Shown: in pieces, positions 1 to 8,924 of the stretch
Position numbering within the stretch: position 1 is the first letter of the stretch
How the letters are laid out: every line of letters starts with the position of its first letter
NCBI RefSeq assembly: GCF_021026195.1
Contig: NZ_JAJNCT010000005.1
Location: forward strand, 523,231 to 587,230
Direction of reading: 5' to 3'
DNA length: 64,000 bases
From: Comamonas koreensis
GTDB lineage: Bacteria > Pseudomonadota > Gammaproteobacteria > Burkholderiales > Burkholderiaceae_C
Notes under the pieces: model-generated
The model's input: only the letters and a program-made list of their open reading frames with translations
Told to the model about the DNA's origin: nothing
The model's database searches: none
Made by a program: the position numbers and the translations under genes

Positions 1-647
1 GGGCCGTTGAGCTTGGTGCTCAGGTCACGCAGCTGCTCCAGGGTGCCACCCAAGGCCGAGCCGGCCGAGGTCATCATGTTCAGGTTCTCCAGCAGTTGGC
101 GGGCATTGCTCATCAACTGCGGCAGCTCGGCTGTCGCATCGCCCGACAGCACGGCGCGCACGGCGCCATCTTCCAGCTGCGGGTCGTCCAGAATGCCTGA
201 ATAGGCCTTGATCGTCGTGCCGCCCACCAGGCCCTTGACCAGGGTGAACACGCTGCTGCTGCGCAGCCAGTGCGCATCCTTCTCGGGCACATCGACATGG
301 ATACGCACCGTGCCATCAGGCGCCAGCTCGATCTTGCTGACCTTGCCGATCGCAAAGCCAGAGAAGGTCATGTCCAGACCGATGGAGACGCCCTCGGAGT
401 CATCGGCCGTCAGGATCAGCGACTGCTTGGGCTCAAACACGCCGCGCGCATACATCAGATAAAAGGCCGAGCCCAGGATCAGCAGCAAGGTAAACAGCAG
501 CAATGCCCCCGCCTTGCGCTCCAGGTGCGGCACCGGCGTGAGGCCGTCCACCGCCACCCCATCGACCACGGCCGTACGCCGCGCAGAGGCGGCAGAAGAC
601 GGCGGCGCAGGGCGGTCGGCAGAGTCGTGGGGTTCTGGTATTTGCAT
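1..647 (-). CDS. MCE/MlaD-family lipid transport protein, 3' part cut off by window edge
   Basis: This is the first 215 codons of a membrane-anchored MCE protein, the substrate-binding subunit of Mla-type ABC systems that move phospholipids or other hydrophobic molecules between the membranes. It starts with MQIPEPHDSAD and has a polar N-terminus with a Pro/Ala-rich stretch. One membrane segment follows at about residues 49-66 (LLLFTLLLILGSAFYLMY). After it comes an MCE-like domain with the usual Gly-rich turns (SIGLDMTFSGFAIGKV and GLVGGTTI). The reading frame stays open to base 1, so the C-terminal part lies outside the window. It is transcribed away from the SOS cassette. PqiB/YebT proteins also carry MCE domains, but those have several copies and the visible part shows one. 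Confidence 0.8.
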   Translation of the reverse strand, partial: MQIPEPHDSADRPAPPSSAASARRTAVVDGVAVDGLTPVPHLERKAGALLLFTLLLILGSAFYLMYARGVFEPKQSLILTADDSEGVSIGLDMTFSGFAIGKVSKIELAPDGTVRIHVDVPEKDAHWLRSSSVFTLVKGLVGGTTIKAYSGILDDPQLEDGAVRAVLSGDATAELPQLMSNARQLLENLNMMTSAGSALGGTLEQLRDLSTKLNG

Positions 648-790
648 GTACCGCGATCTTACCCGGGCTGGCTGTCAGCTTCAAAAGAAAGCTGCAATGG
701 GTTGTTTTGAAAGGCAGACACTCACTTTCCGGCCCAGTCGCTCCGCATGTGCCCGGCGCTTGTTACACATTGCAGCTGCGCTAGCTCTTA

Positions 791-810
791 TACTGTACAT
801 ATATACAGTT
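791..810 (+). promoter_or_regulatory. LexA (SOS) operator upstream of imuA
   Basis: The 20-mer TACTGTACATATATACAGTT contains CTGT-N8-ACAG, with the half sites at 793-796 and 805-808. This is a near-perfect match to the E. coli-type LexA consensus. It ends 8 bases before the imuA ATG, so bound LexA should block transcription of imuA, imuB and dnaE2 until DNA damage. Confidence 0.93.
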
Positions 811-817
811 ATTTGCC

Positions 818-1627
818 ATGCCTAAACTCGATGCCCTGTCCCTGCCGCCCACGGTGGCCGCCCAGCTCTGGCGCGGCGACCACCTGGTGCGCGCGCCGAT
901 GGCAGGCATCCCCACCGGCTGGGATGCGCTCGATGCTGAGCTGCCCGGCAAGGGCTGGCCCAGCCAGTGCCTGACGGAGGTGCTGCAGCCCCAGGCCGGC
1001 ACTTTGGAATGGCGCCTGACCGGCATGGCCCTGCAGCAGTGCCCAGCGCACAAACCCGTCATCGCACTGGGACCGCCGCTGCCGCCCCATGCCAGCGGGC
1101 TGGCGCAGAGTGGCCTGGCGCCAGGGCAGCTGGTCTGGATCCATGGCGGCCGCCCGCAAGACCAACTCTGGGCGCTGGAGCAGCTGCTCAAGGCCAATGC
1201 CGCCGCCGCGCTGCTGGCCTGGCTGCCCCAGGTGCAGCCCGAGCAGATACGCCGCCTGCAAATCAGCGCCCAGCAGTTTGAAGGCCTGGTCTTTGTGTTC
1301 CGACCCGAGAGCAGCCGGCACCAGGCCTCGGCCGCGCCACTGCGGCTTTTGGTGCGCAGCAGCCAGCCCTGGTCGCTGCAGCTGGAGCTGCTCAAACGCC
1401 GGGGCCCCGTGCACGAAGGCACGCTAGAGCTGCCCGCCGTGCCGCCCAGCCTGCAAGCCGTGCTGCCCACCCGCCTGTGGCCCGCTAGCCTGCCGCAGCC
1501 CCAACCGTCCACCACCTCGACCCGAGCCATCCTCTTGCCAGACCATGACACCGATCTGGGCCGCCCTGCTGCCCCAACTCCCCTGCCCCGCCGCCAGCGC
1601 GCCCAGCCATCCAGCCTGCAGCACTGA
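818..1627 (+). CDS. imuA: ImuA, SOS mutagenesis accessory protein
   Basis: A 269-residue ImuA-type protein (RecA/SulA-related), the first gene of the imuA-imuB-dnaE2 cassette that carries out damage-induced mutagenesis in many bacteria lacking UmuDC. The N-terminus reads IPTGWDALDAELPGKGW followed by LTEVL, the pattern seen at the start of this family. The middle (LAPGQLVWI, WALEQLL) corresponds to a degenerate RecA-like core. The C-terminal tail is Pro/Arg-rich. The ATG lies 8 bases downstream of a LexA box. The last 83 bases overlap imuB in another frame, which suggests translational coupling. In other bacteria ImuA works with ImuB to recruit the DnaE2 polymerase at lesions. Confidence 0.9.
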   Translation: MPKLDALSLPPTVAAQLWRGDHLVRAPMAGIPTGWDALDAELPGKGWPSQCLTEVLQPQAGTLEWRLTGMALQQCPAHKPVIALGPPLPPHASGLAQSGLAPGQLVWIHGGRPQDQLWALEQLLKANAAAALLAWLPQVQPEQIRRLQISAQQFEGLVFVFRPESSRHQASAAPLRLLVRSSQPWSLQLELLKRRGPVHEGTLELPAVPPSLQAVLPTRLWPASLPQPQPSTTSTRAILLPDHDTDLGRPAAPTPLPRRQRAQPSSLQH

Positions 1628-3036
1628 GGCCACGCCCGCCGCGCCTAGCGCCAACATGCAAGGCCTGGCGCTGTGGGCGCAGCAGTTCACGCCGCGCCTG
1701 GCTTGCGTGCCCTCTGACAGTGCCTTTGGCGATGCGCTGGTGCTGGAGCTCTCGGCCAGCGAGCGCCTGTTTGGCGGGCGCCAGCAGCTGGCCCGGCGCC
1801 TGCTGCGCGAAAGCCGGCAGCTGGGCGTGCAGGCCATCAGCTGGGCCCCCACCAGCCTGGCCGCCATTGCGCTGGCGCGCTGCGGTATCCGCCACGGCAT
1901 GGGCCAGCCGCTGCCGCAGGTACTGTCCCCTTTGCCGCTGCATGCCATTGATGCGGTGGCCCGGCATGCCGAGCTGCTGAGCCAGCTGGGCTGCCAGAGC
2001 CTGGGCGCCGTCCATGCACTGCCCCGGGGGGGCGCTGGCCCGGCGCATGGATACCGGCATCCTGACCGCCCTCGACCAGGCCCATGGCCTGCTGCCCGAC
2101 CGCTACTCCTGGATCAGCCTGCCTGCCCGTTTCGATGCCCGTCTGGAGCTGCCCATGCGCATCGACCAGGCCGATGCGCTGATGCAGGGTGCGCGCCACC
2201 TGCTGCTGCAGCTGTGCGGCTGGCTGGCGGCGCAGCGCGCCGGCGTGCGCAGCTTTCGGCTGTGCTGGTGCCACGATGCGATGCGCTCCCGCCATGTGGG
2301 CGATGGCGGCGAGCTGACCATCCACACCGCCAGCACCACGCGCGATCTGCAGCACCTGTGCCGCCTGCTGCAGGAGCACCTGGCACATGTGGAGCTGCAA
2401 GCCCCTGTCGGCGAGCTGAGTCTGCATGCCGATGCGCCCGAAGCGCTGCAAGAGCGCAGTGCCAGCCTGCTGCCCGACAAAACCGCCGATGGCGAAAGCC
2501 TGGAACAGGTGCTGGAGCGCATCACCGCCCGCCTGGGTGCCGACCAGGTGCAGCGCCCGCTGCTGCGGCCCGACCACCGCCCCGAATGGCAGGTGCAGTG
2601 GCTGCCCGCGCAGCCGGCCGGCAAGGCCAAGGCCGCCCCGCCCTCGGCGTTGCCACCCCTTCCGCAACCCAGCTTCCTGCTGCCCACGCCACTGCAACTG
2701 CTGCAAGACAGCCAGAGCCGACCGCTCTACCACGGCCCTTTGCAATTGCTGCTGGGCCCGCAGCGCATCGAAGGCGGCTGGTGGCACCGCAGCCCCGGCT
2801 TTTTGCCGGTGAGCGATGCGGATGGAGACACCCACACCGACGAGGCTGCCCCCGGCAGCGACCACGGCGATCACCGAAAAAACCCGCCCAAGCCCGCCCC
2901 CATCACCCAAACCGCCCACACCGCGCTGCGCGATTACTGGGTCGCCCACAGCCCGCATGCCGGCTTGCTGTGGATCTTCCACACCCGCTTGTCCGCCAAC
3001 AGCGGCGCCTGGTTTCTGCATGGCCGCTTTGCCTGA
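1545..3036 (+). pseudogene. imuB: ImuB (Y-family-like, non-catalytic), frameshifted at a G7 run
   Basis: ImuB is a catalytically dead Y-family polymerase relative that links DnaE2 to the beta clamp. The first part is in the frame of 1545: MTPIWAALLPQ, then LALWAQQFTPRLACV and LVLELSASERLFGG, which are typical of the family. The remainder (LARRMDTGILTALDQAHG, PDRYSWISLPARFD, down to WFLHGRFA) is one frame over and ends at 3036. The switch falls at the seven G of 2026-2032. Removing one G gives ALPRGALARRMD and restores one protein of about 496 residues. So either imuB is inactivated by a +1 frameshift or one G is a sequencing error. A second start inside the gene is unlikely to make a useful protein because the N-terminal palm-like region would be lost. 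Confidence 0.85.
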
Positions 3037-3060
3037 GCAGCGCCGCACCTATCTAGAGCC

Positions 3061-6000
3061 ATGGCCACGCGTCCCAAACTCTCCATCCCCCACTACGCCG
3101 AGCTGTGGTGCCTGAGCAATTTCAGCTTTCTGCGCGGCGCCAGCCACCCGCATGAGCTGGTCGAGCGCGCCCACGCCCAGGGCTACCGCGCGCTGGCCCT
3201 GACCGATGAATGCTCGCTCGCCGGCATCGTGCGCGCCCATGTCGCAGCGCGTGACTGCGGGCTGCCGCTGATCGTCGGCGCGCAGTTCGAGGTGCAGCCC
3301 AGCGATGCGGCCGCCCCCCCCTTCACCCTGGTGGCACTGGCCTGCAACCTGCATGGCTATGGCAACCTCTGCGCCCTCATCACCCAGCTGCGGCGCAAAT
3401 CGCCCAAGGGCAGCTATGCGCTGGCGCAATCGGCCATCCACCCGCGCGCGCTGCAAGACTGCCTGCTGCTGCTCGCCCCCAGCCGCCAGGCCAGCCCGGC
3501 GCAGATCCAGGCCCAGGCCGCCTGGCTACAGCAGCACTTTGCCGGCCGCTGCTGGCTGGCCGTGCAGCTGGACCGCAGCCTGGGCGACGAGGCGTGGCTG
3601 GCGCAGATGCGCGCAGCGGGCAGCAGCAGCGGCGCGCCGCTGGTAGCCGCCGGCAATGTGCACATGCATGTGCGCTCGCGCAAGCCCATGCAGGATGTGC
3701 TGACCGCCATCCGCCTGCGCACACCGCTGACCGACTGCGGCTACGCGCTGCAGCCCAATGCCGAGCAGCACCTGCGCAGCCGGCTGCGGCTGGCGCAGAT
3801 GTACCCGCCCGACCTGCTGGAGGCTAGCTTGGGCATCGCAGCGCGTTGCCAGTTCTCGTTGTCCGAGCTGCGCTACCAGTATCCCGATGAGGTGGTGCCG
3901 CCCCAGCTCACACCAGCGGCCTACCTGCGCCAGCTCAGCTACGAAGGGGCAGCCCGCCGCTGGCCGCAAGGCACGCCACCGAAGGTGCAGGCCACCCTGG
4001 AGAAAGAACTGGCCCTCATCTCCGAGCTGCAGTACGAGCACTACTTTCTGACCGTCTACGACATCGTGCGCTTTGCCCGCAGCAAGGACATCCTCTGCCA
4101 GGGCCGGGGCTCGGCCGCCAACTCGGCGGTCTGCTTTTGCCTGCAGATCACCGAGGTTGATCCGGACAATACCCGGCTGCTGTTCGAGCGCTTCATCAGC
4201 AAGGAGCGCAACGAGCCGCCTGATATCGATGTGGACTTTGAGCATGCCCGGCGCGAAGAGGTCATCCAGTACCTGTACAAGAAATACGGCCTGCACCGCG
4301 CCGGCCTCACCGCCGTGGTCATCCGCTACCGGCGCAAATCCGCGATCCGCGATGTGGCCAAGGCGCTGGGCTTTGCACTGCCCAGCATCGATCTGCTGGC
4401 ACGCGACCATTCGCGCTGGGACGACGAGCTGCTGCGGGCCGAAGCGCTGGCGCAGTGCGGCCTGCAGGCGGGCGACCTGGCCGTGCGCCAGCTGCAGGAG
4501 TTGGTCGAGACCCTGCGCGATTTTCCGCGCCACCTGTCCCAGCATGTGGGCGGCTTTGTGCTCACACGCGGACCGCTCTCGCGCATCGTGCCGATCGAGC
4601 GCGCCAGCATGGAGAACCGCACCGTCATCCAGTGGGACAAGGACGACCTCGATGCCGTCGGCCTGCTCAAGGTCGATGTGCTGGCACTGGGCATGCTCAC
4701 CGCGCTGCAAAAAATGCTGCGCCTGGTGGGCGCACGCCAGGGCCGCAGCTTTGCGCTGGGCGATATCCCGCACGACGACAAACCCACCTACGACATGATC
4801 TGCGCGGCCGACACCATCGGCGTCTTCCAGATCGAGAGCCGCGCCCAGATGAGCATGCTGCCGCGCCTGCGGCCGCGAAAGTTCTACGACCTGGTGATCG
4901 AAGTCGCGCTGGTGCGGCCTGGCCCCATCCAGGGCGGCATGGTCCACCCCTATCTGCGCCGCCGCCAGGGGCTGGAAGCAATCCAGTACGAAAGCGAGCT
5001 GCTGCGCCCGGCACTGGAGCGCACCCTGGGCGTGCCCATCTTCCAGGAGCAGGTGATGCAGATCGCCATCGATGCGGCCGGCTTCAGCGCCGGCGAGGCC
5101 GACCAGCTGCGCCGCTCGATGGCCGCCTGGCGCCGCACCGGCAACCTGCAAAAGTACTACGACAAGATCATCAACGGCATGACCGGCAATGGCTATTCGC
5201 AGGCCTTTGCCGAATCGATCTTTCAGCAGATCCAGGGCTTTTCGGAATACGGTTTTCCTGAGAGCCATGCCGCCAGTTTTGCGATCCTGGTGTACTTCAG
5301 CGCCTGGATCAAATGCCACTACCCGGCCGAGTTTCTGGTGGCCATGATCAACAGCCAGCCGCTGGGCTTTTACAGCAACAGCCAACTGATCCAGGATGCC
5401 AAGCGCCATGGCGTGCAGGTGCTGCCCGTCGATGTGATGCACAGCGACATGGACTGCAGCACCGAGCCGTCCAGCGGCCCCCACCCCGCCGTGCGCCTGG
5501 GCCTGCGCCTGGTCAAGCAGCTGCAGCAGGCGCAAGTCGAGCGCCTGCTGCAGGCCCGCAGCGCCGCCCCCTTTGACAGTGCCCAGGACCTGGCCCGCCG
5601 CGCCCAGCTGGACGCCCCGGCGATGAAGTACCTGGCCGCCGCCGATGCCCTGGCCAGCCTCGAAGGCCACCGCCGCAACCAGCTCTGGCATGCCTCCGCG
5701 CCGCTGCACCACAGCCGCCTGCTGCGCACAGCCCCCATCGACGAGGACGAGCTGCAACTGCCCGCCGCCAGCGAGCAGGAAGACATCCACTGGGACTATG
5801 CCGCGCTGGGCCTGAGCCTGCGCCGCCACCCCATGGCCTTGCTGCGCGAACGCCTGCAGCGCCACCGCTTCCAAACCCAGGCAGAGCTGCGCGAAGCCCG
5901 CGACGGCAGCTGGGTGCGCGCCTGCGGCATCGTCACCCTGCGCCAGCAACCACCCACTGCCAAGGGCGTCGTCTTTATCACCCTGGAGGACGAAACCGGC

Positions 6001-6189
6001 AACCTGCAAGTCATCTGCTGGCCCCACCTGCGCAGCGCCCAGCGCGATGCCCTGCTGCACGCCCAGTTCCTGGCCGTGCAAGGCCGCTGGCAGCGCAGCG
6101 GCGAAGTGGGCAACCTGATCGCGCACCAGCTGCGGGATGTGTCGGATTGGTTTGACAGCCTGCGGATTCGGAGCAGGGATTTTCGGTGA
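3061..6189 (+). CDS. dnaE2: Error-prone DNA polymerase DnaE2 (ImuC)
   Basis: A C-family DNA polymerase of 1042 residues, the normal length for DnaE2/ImuC, which does translesion synthesis rather than bulk replication. The N-terminal PHP domain begins YAELWCLSNFSFLRGASHP. The polymerase active-site blocks are visible as CQGRGSAANSAVC and PPDIDVDFEHARREEVIQY, then a helix-hairpin-helix region and a C-terminal OB-fold (VRACGIVTLRQQP...). The gene starts 24 bases after imuB, so the three genes should form one LexA-controlled unit. If imuB is truly broken, this polymerase may not be recruited to the beta clamp. Confidence 0.96.
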   Translation: MATRPKLSIPHYAELWCLSNFSFLRGASHPHELVERAHAQGYRALALTDECSLAGIVRAHVAARDCGLPLIVGAQFEVQPSDAAAPPFTLVALACNLHGYGNLCALITQLRRKSPKGSYALAQSAIHPRALQDCLLLLAPSRQASPAQIQAQAAWLQQHFAGRCWLAVQLDRSLGDEAWLAQMRAAGSSSGAPLVAAGNVHMHVRSRKPMQDVLTAIRLRTPLTDCGYALQPNAEQHLRSRLRLAQMYPPDLLEASLGIAARCQFSLSELRYQYPDEVVPPQLTPAAYLRQLSYEGAARRWPQGTPPKVQATLEKELALISELQYEHYFLTVYDIVRFARSKDILCQGRGSAANSAVCFCLQITEVDPDNTRLLFERFISKERNEPPDIDVDFEHARREEVIQYLYKKYGLHRAGLTAVVIRYRRKSAIRDVAKALGFALPSIDLLARDHSRWDDELLRAEALAQCGLQAGDLAVRQLQELVETLRDFPRHLSQHVGGFVLTRGPLSRIVPIERASMENRTVIQWDKDDLDAVGLLKVDVLALGMLTALQKMLRLVGARQGRSFALGDIPHDDKPTYDMICAADTIGVFQIESRAQMSMLPRLRPRKFYDLVIEVALVRPGPIQGGMVHPYLRRRQGLEAIQYESELLRPALERTLGVPIFQEQVMQIAIDAAGFSAGEADQLRRSMAAWRRTGNLQKYYDKIINGMTGNGYSQAFAESIFQQIQGFSEYGFPESHAASFAILVYFSAWIKCHYPAEFLVAMINSQPLGFYSNSQLIQDAKRHGVQVLPVDVMHSDMDCSTEPSSGPHPAVRLGLRLVKQLQQAQVERLLQARSAAPFDSAQDLARRAQLDAPAMKYLAAADALASLEGHRRNQLWHASAPLHHSRLLRTAPIDEDELQLPAASEQEDIHWDYAALGLSLRRHPMALLRERLQRHRFQTQAELREARDGSWVRACGIVTLRQQPPTAKGVVFITLEDETGNLQVICWPHLRSAQRDALLHAQFLAVQGRWQRSGEVGNLIAHQLRDVSDWFDSLRIRSRDFR

Positions 6190-6383
6190 GGGGGTGTGGC
6201 TCGGTCGCATGAAACCCTGCTCGGACATCCAGACCTGAATGCGGTGACGGAAATGAGAACCCATGGCAGAACACAAGGGGTATGCTGCCGAAATCCCGCA
6301 AGTCTTCAGCTAGAACGCCTCCTATGGTGCTCTGCCAGATGCCTTACAGCAGCTTCAATCGCAACCAACCAACGGGCACCATT

Positions 6384-6701
6384 TTGAAAATTCAATGCCG
6401 CTGTGGTGCTCTTATTGTGGACAGCACAGACTGCTTAGCCCACAAAGCACATTTAACGCCTGACCAGTGTCGGTTTGGCGTGTTGGATGCAATGGATGAG
6501 CAAGTCATCAACCCGCTTTCCAATGGCGAATTGAGCAAGGACGATGCCTCTATGCGCGCCCGGAACATCATCGAGGCAGCCACACGAACGATGTGGCAGT
6601 GTCGGTCTTGCGGAAGCTTGTTCATCGACGCACAAGATAGCTCACTGCAATGCTTCACGCCCGAAAATGCAAACAACCGCAAAGACATTCTTGCTTCGTA
6701 A
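6384..6701 (+). CDS. Small conserved protein with zinc-ribbon-like cysteine pairs, function unknown
   Basis: A protein of about 105 residues if translation starts at TTG 6384, giving MKIQCRCGALIVDSTD. In-frame ATGs further up (6282, 6324, 6339) would add residues that do not look like this type of protein. CxCG near the start and WQCRSCGSLFID near the end resemble two halves of a zinc ribbon. Between them lie a CLAHKAHLTPDQC segment and an acidic region. No function is recognised. It is in AT-richer DNA than its neighbours and lies 104 bases before the next gene on the same strand. The start codon is uncertain. Confidence 0.6.
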   Translation: MKIQCRCGALIVDSTDCLAHKAHLTPDQCRFGVLDAMDEQVINPLSNGELSKDDASMRARNIIEAATRTMWQCRSCGSLFIDAQDSSLQCFTPENANNRKDILAS

Positions 6702-6805
6702 AAGAGCCTGTAGCATGCACGAGCACATCGCTGCTGCACATGGTTATCGCCATTGATTCAGTCGCACAAGGCAGACGGCTGCCACTACAAGATTCGCAAG
6801 CTCCT

Positions 6806-8029
6806 ATGTTTTCCTTTCTCAGCAAATTCCTTCATCGCCCGGTCGATGAAGAGAAGTTCGGCAACATCGTCTTGAAGGAACTGAAGCGCGCTCGGCCCTC
6901 AGACACTTTTACGTTGGATAGAGAGAAATTCCTGATTCAGTACGGCGGAGGCGGACGCATCTTCCTGCACAACGTTTATATCGATTACCGCCGCGCCGAG
7001 CCGAAATTGCGCAAGGCGCAAATAGATATCCTCGTCCAAGGTGTCATCGCGCCCAGTGTTCAGGACATGCGCTTTGAAGACGCCAAAGCCCATCTCTTGC
7101 CAGTGCTGAGAAATCTCTCAGGCATCGATTTGCTGCGCATTGAAGGGGGCGACGTTAAGCCGATGTCAGAAGCCATGGAGTTTCGCCCTCTGACCGACGA
7201 GCTGGGCATCGGCGTGGCAATCGATACGGAACTGACTATCGTTCAGGTGGGCTCGGATGCCTTGACGCGTTGGGGTAAGACTTTTGACGAACTGCTTCAG
7301 GTAGCGATCGACAACCTGCGCCACAAGGCAGCACCGTCTTTCTATCAGCTCGGTCCTGGATTTTTTGCCTCCAACTACGGAGATCACCACGACGCTGCGC
7401 GAATGCTGATCCAGGAACTCATCTGGCAATTACCGGTGGGGGGCCGTCCTGTGGTGATGGTGCCCAACCGGACTTGTTTACTCGTCGGCAGTGCAGAAAA
7501 TACGGAGGCATTGAGTATCCTGATTGACCAGGCGCGCGCGATCTTGCTGGAAAACTCCAGACCCTTGTCTGCCGAGATGCTGGAACTGGTTGATGGGAGC
7601 TGGAGGCCTTGGTGCCCGCCAGGGGAGGTGGGCCAGAAGTTGCGCAGGCTCCAACGTGAGCTTCTCGTGGGCGACTATGCGCAACAGAAGCAGGGACTGG
7701 ACTCCATGCTTGAGAAAGCTGGACGCGATGTGTTTGTGGCGACACACAGCCTGGTAGAAAGAAAGGAAGACAGCCAGTTGATCAGCTACGCGGTTCTGGC
7801 CAAAGGTGTCTACACATGGTTGCCCAAAGCAGACCTGGTATGCCTGCTCGAAGGGGAAGATGCGGATACGCTCTTCGTATCGATGGGAGACTTTCTAGAC
7901 TGCGCTGGCTCTGGCGTCAAGCGGCTGCCCTACGTGCTGCCCCGGTACGAGGTTCAAGAGTTTCCAGACGCGAATTGCATGGCGCAATTGCGAGAGCGCG
8001 CTACCAGCATTGCAGAAGTCAAGGCCTGA
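6806..8029 (+). CDS. DUF1444 (YtpQ)-like protein, function unknown
   Basis: A 407-residue soluble protein starting MFSFLSKFLHRPVDEEKFGN. An in-frame ATG 156 bases upstream (6650) would add a non-conserved, Cys/Arg-rich leader, so 6806 is preferred. The middle part (HLLPVLRNLSG, then LGIGVAIDTELTIVQVGSD followed by a helix with Trp) resembles the DUF1444/YtpQ fold of Firmicutes and scattered proteobacteria. No catalytic motif is recognised and there is no signal peptide or membrane segment. Codon use and base composition are AT-richer than the flanking dnaE2 and SDR genes, which hints at horizontal acquisition together with the small gene before it. The family assignment is from pattern only. 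Confidence 0.7.
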   Translation: MFSFLSKFLHRPVDEEKFGNIVLKELKRARPSDTFTLDREKFLIQYGGGGRIFLHNVYIDYRRAEPKLRKAQIDILVQGVIAPSVQDMRFEDAKAHLLPVLRNLSGIDLLRIEGGDVKPMSEAMEFRPLTDELGIGVAIDTELTIVQVGSDALTRWGKTFDELLQVAIDNLRHKAAPSFYQLGPGFFASNYGDHHDAARMLIQELIWQLPVGGRPVVMVPNRTCLLVGSAENTEALSILIDQARAILLENSRPLSAEMLELVDGSWRPWCPPGEVGQKLRRLQRELLVGDYAQQKQGLDSMLEKAGRDVFVATHSLVERKEDSQLISYAVLAKGVYTWLPKADLVCLLEGEDADTLFVSMGDFLDCAGSGVKRLPYVLPRYEVQEFPDANCMAQLRERATSIAEVKA

Positions 8030-8085
8030 AAAGCCCTGCTCCCCTCAAGCAAGCACTGCCAAGCCCGCCCATCATCAGATTTTCA

Positions 8086-8820
8086 TCAATGCAGGCTAGC
8101 CGTGGGCCGCATGATGATCTCGCTGGTATCCACATCCGCCGGCTGCGAGATCGCAAAATGGATGGCCCGTGCGATCACCGATGCGCTGATCGCCACCTTG
8201 CGAAACTCCTTCATCTCTTCGCGGCCAGCGGCATCCGTGATGGTTTCCGCCAACTCCGATTCCGTCACACCGGGGCTGATCGTGGTCACGCGGATGTCGC
8301 TGCTTTCCTGCCGCAGCCCTTCCGAGATGGCCCAGACCGCGTACTTGGTGGCGCAGTAGACGGCAGCGGTTGGCGACACCGCATGCGCGCCGATGGAGGC
8401 GATGTTCACGACATGCCCAAAGCCCTGCTGGCGCATGGTGGGCAACACCGCCGCAATGCCGTGCAGCACACCGCGAATGTTTACATCGATCATCCAGTCC
8501 CACTCCTCCACCCGCAATGCGGCAAGCGGTGACAAGGGCATCACGCCGGCGTTGTTGATGATGGCGTCGATGCGCCCATAGCGACTCAGCGCATGGTCCG
8601 CAAAGGCCTGCAGCTGCGCACGCTGGGTGACATCCAGCGCCAGCGCTTCGGCCACACCGCCCGCGTTCTGGATATCGGCCACGATCTGGCCCAGTTTGTC
8701 GACCCGGCGGGCGCCGAGAACGACGGTGGCGCCGTGCGCGGCCAGCAGCTTGGCAGTGGCCTCACCGATACCGCTGCTGGCACCGGTGATCAAAATGACT
8801 TTGTCGAGCAAGTTTTTCAT
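8086..8820 (-). CDS. Classical short-chain dehydrogenase/reductase
   Basis: A 244-residue NAD(P)-dependent oxidoreductase of the classical SDR family. The cofactor motif TGASSGIG is at about residues 12-19, NNAG at about 90-93, the catalytic Ser in NIASIG, and the active-site Tyr/Lys in YCATK. VLGARR after the second strand (Arg pair) suggests NADP(H) preference. It is transcribed divergently from a LysR gene with 103 bases between the starts, so that LysR is the likely regulator. The substrate cannot be read from the sequence. Confidence 0.9.
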   Translation of the reverse strand: MKNLLDKVILITGASSGIGEATAKLLAAHGATVVLGARRVDKLGQIVADIQNAGGVAEALALDVTQRAQLQAFADHALSRYGRIDAIINNAGVMPLSPLAALRVEEWDWMIDVNIRGVLHGIAAVLPTMRQQGFGHVVNIASIGAHAVSPTAAVYCATKYAVWAISEGLRQESSDIRVTTISPGVTESELAETITDAAGREEMKEFRKVAISASVIARAIHFAISQPADVDTSEIIMRPTASLH

Positions 8821-8903
8821 CGAGAACTTTCTGCAATGGCGTTGGAAAGTTCAAACTGTAGGCAGCTTGGCTTGATCAGAGAAGTGCACCAATGCTGCAC
8901 AAT

Positions 8904-8924
8904 TTGGTTAGACTTTCTAACCAA
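8904..8924 (+). promoter_or_regulatory. Inverted repeat, probable LysR operator
   Basis: TTGGTTAG-N5-CTAACCAA is a perfect 8-bp inverted repeat that touches the LysR start codon. A second one, GTGCA-N7-TGCAC, is at 8884-8900. Both lie between the divergent SDR and LysR genes and fit the dyad, T-N11-A style sites that LysR proteins bind. Confidence 0.6.

Noticed and set aside
3526-6276. Long open frame of 916 codons on the minus strand across dnaE2
   Set aside because: It is antisense to dnaE2, is rich in Ala/Gly/Gln with no domain pattern, and exists because GC-rich codon use keeps the opposite frame open.
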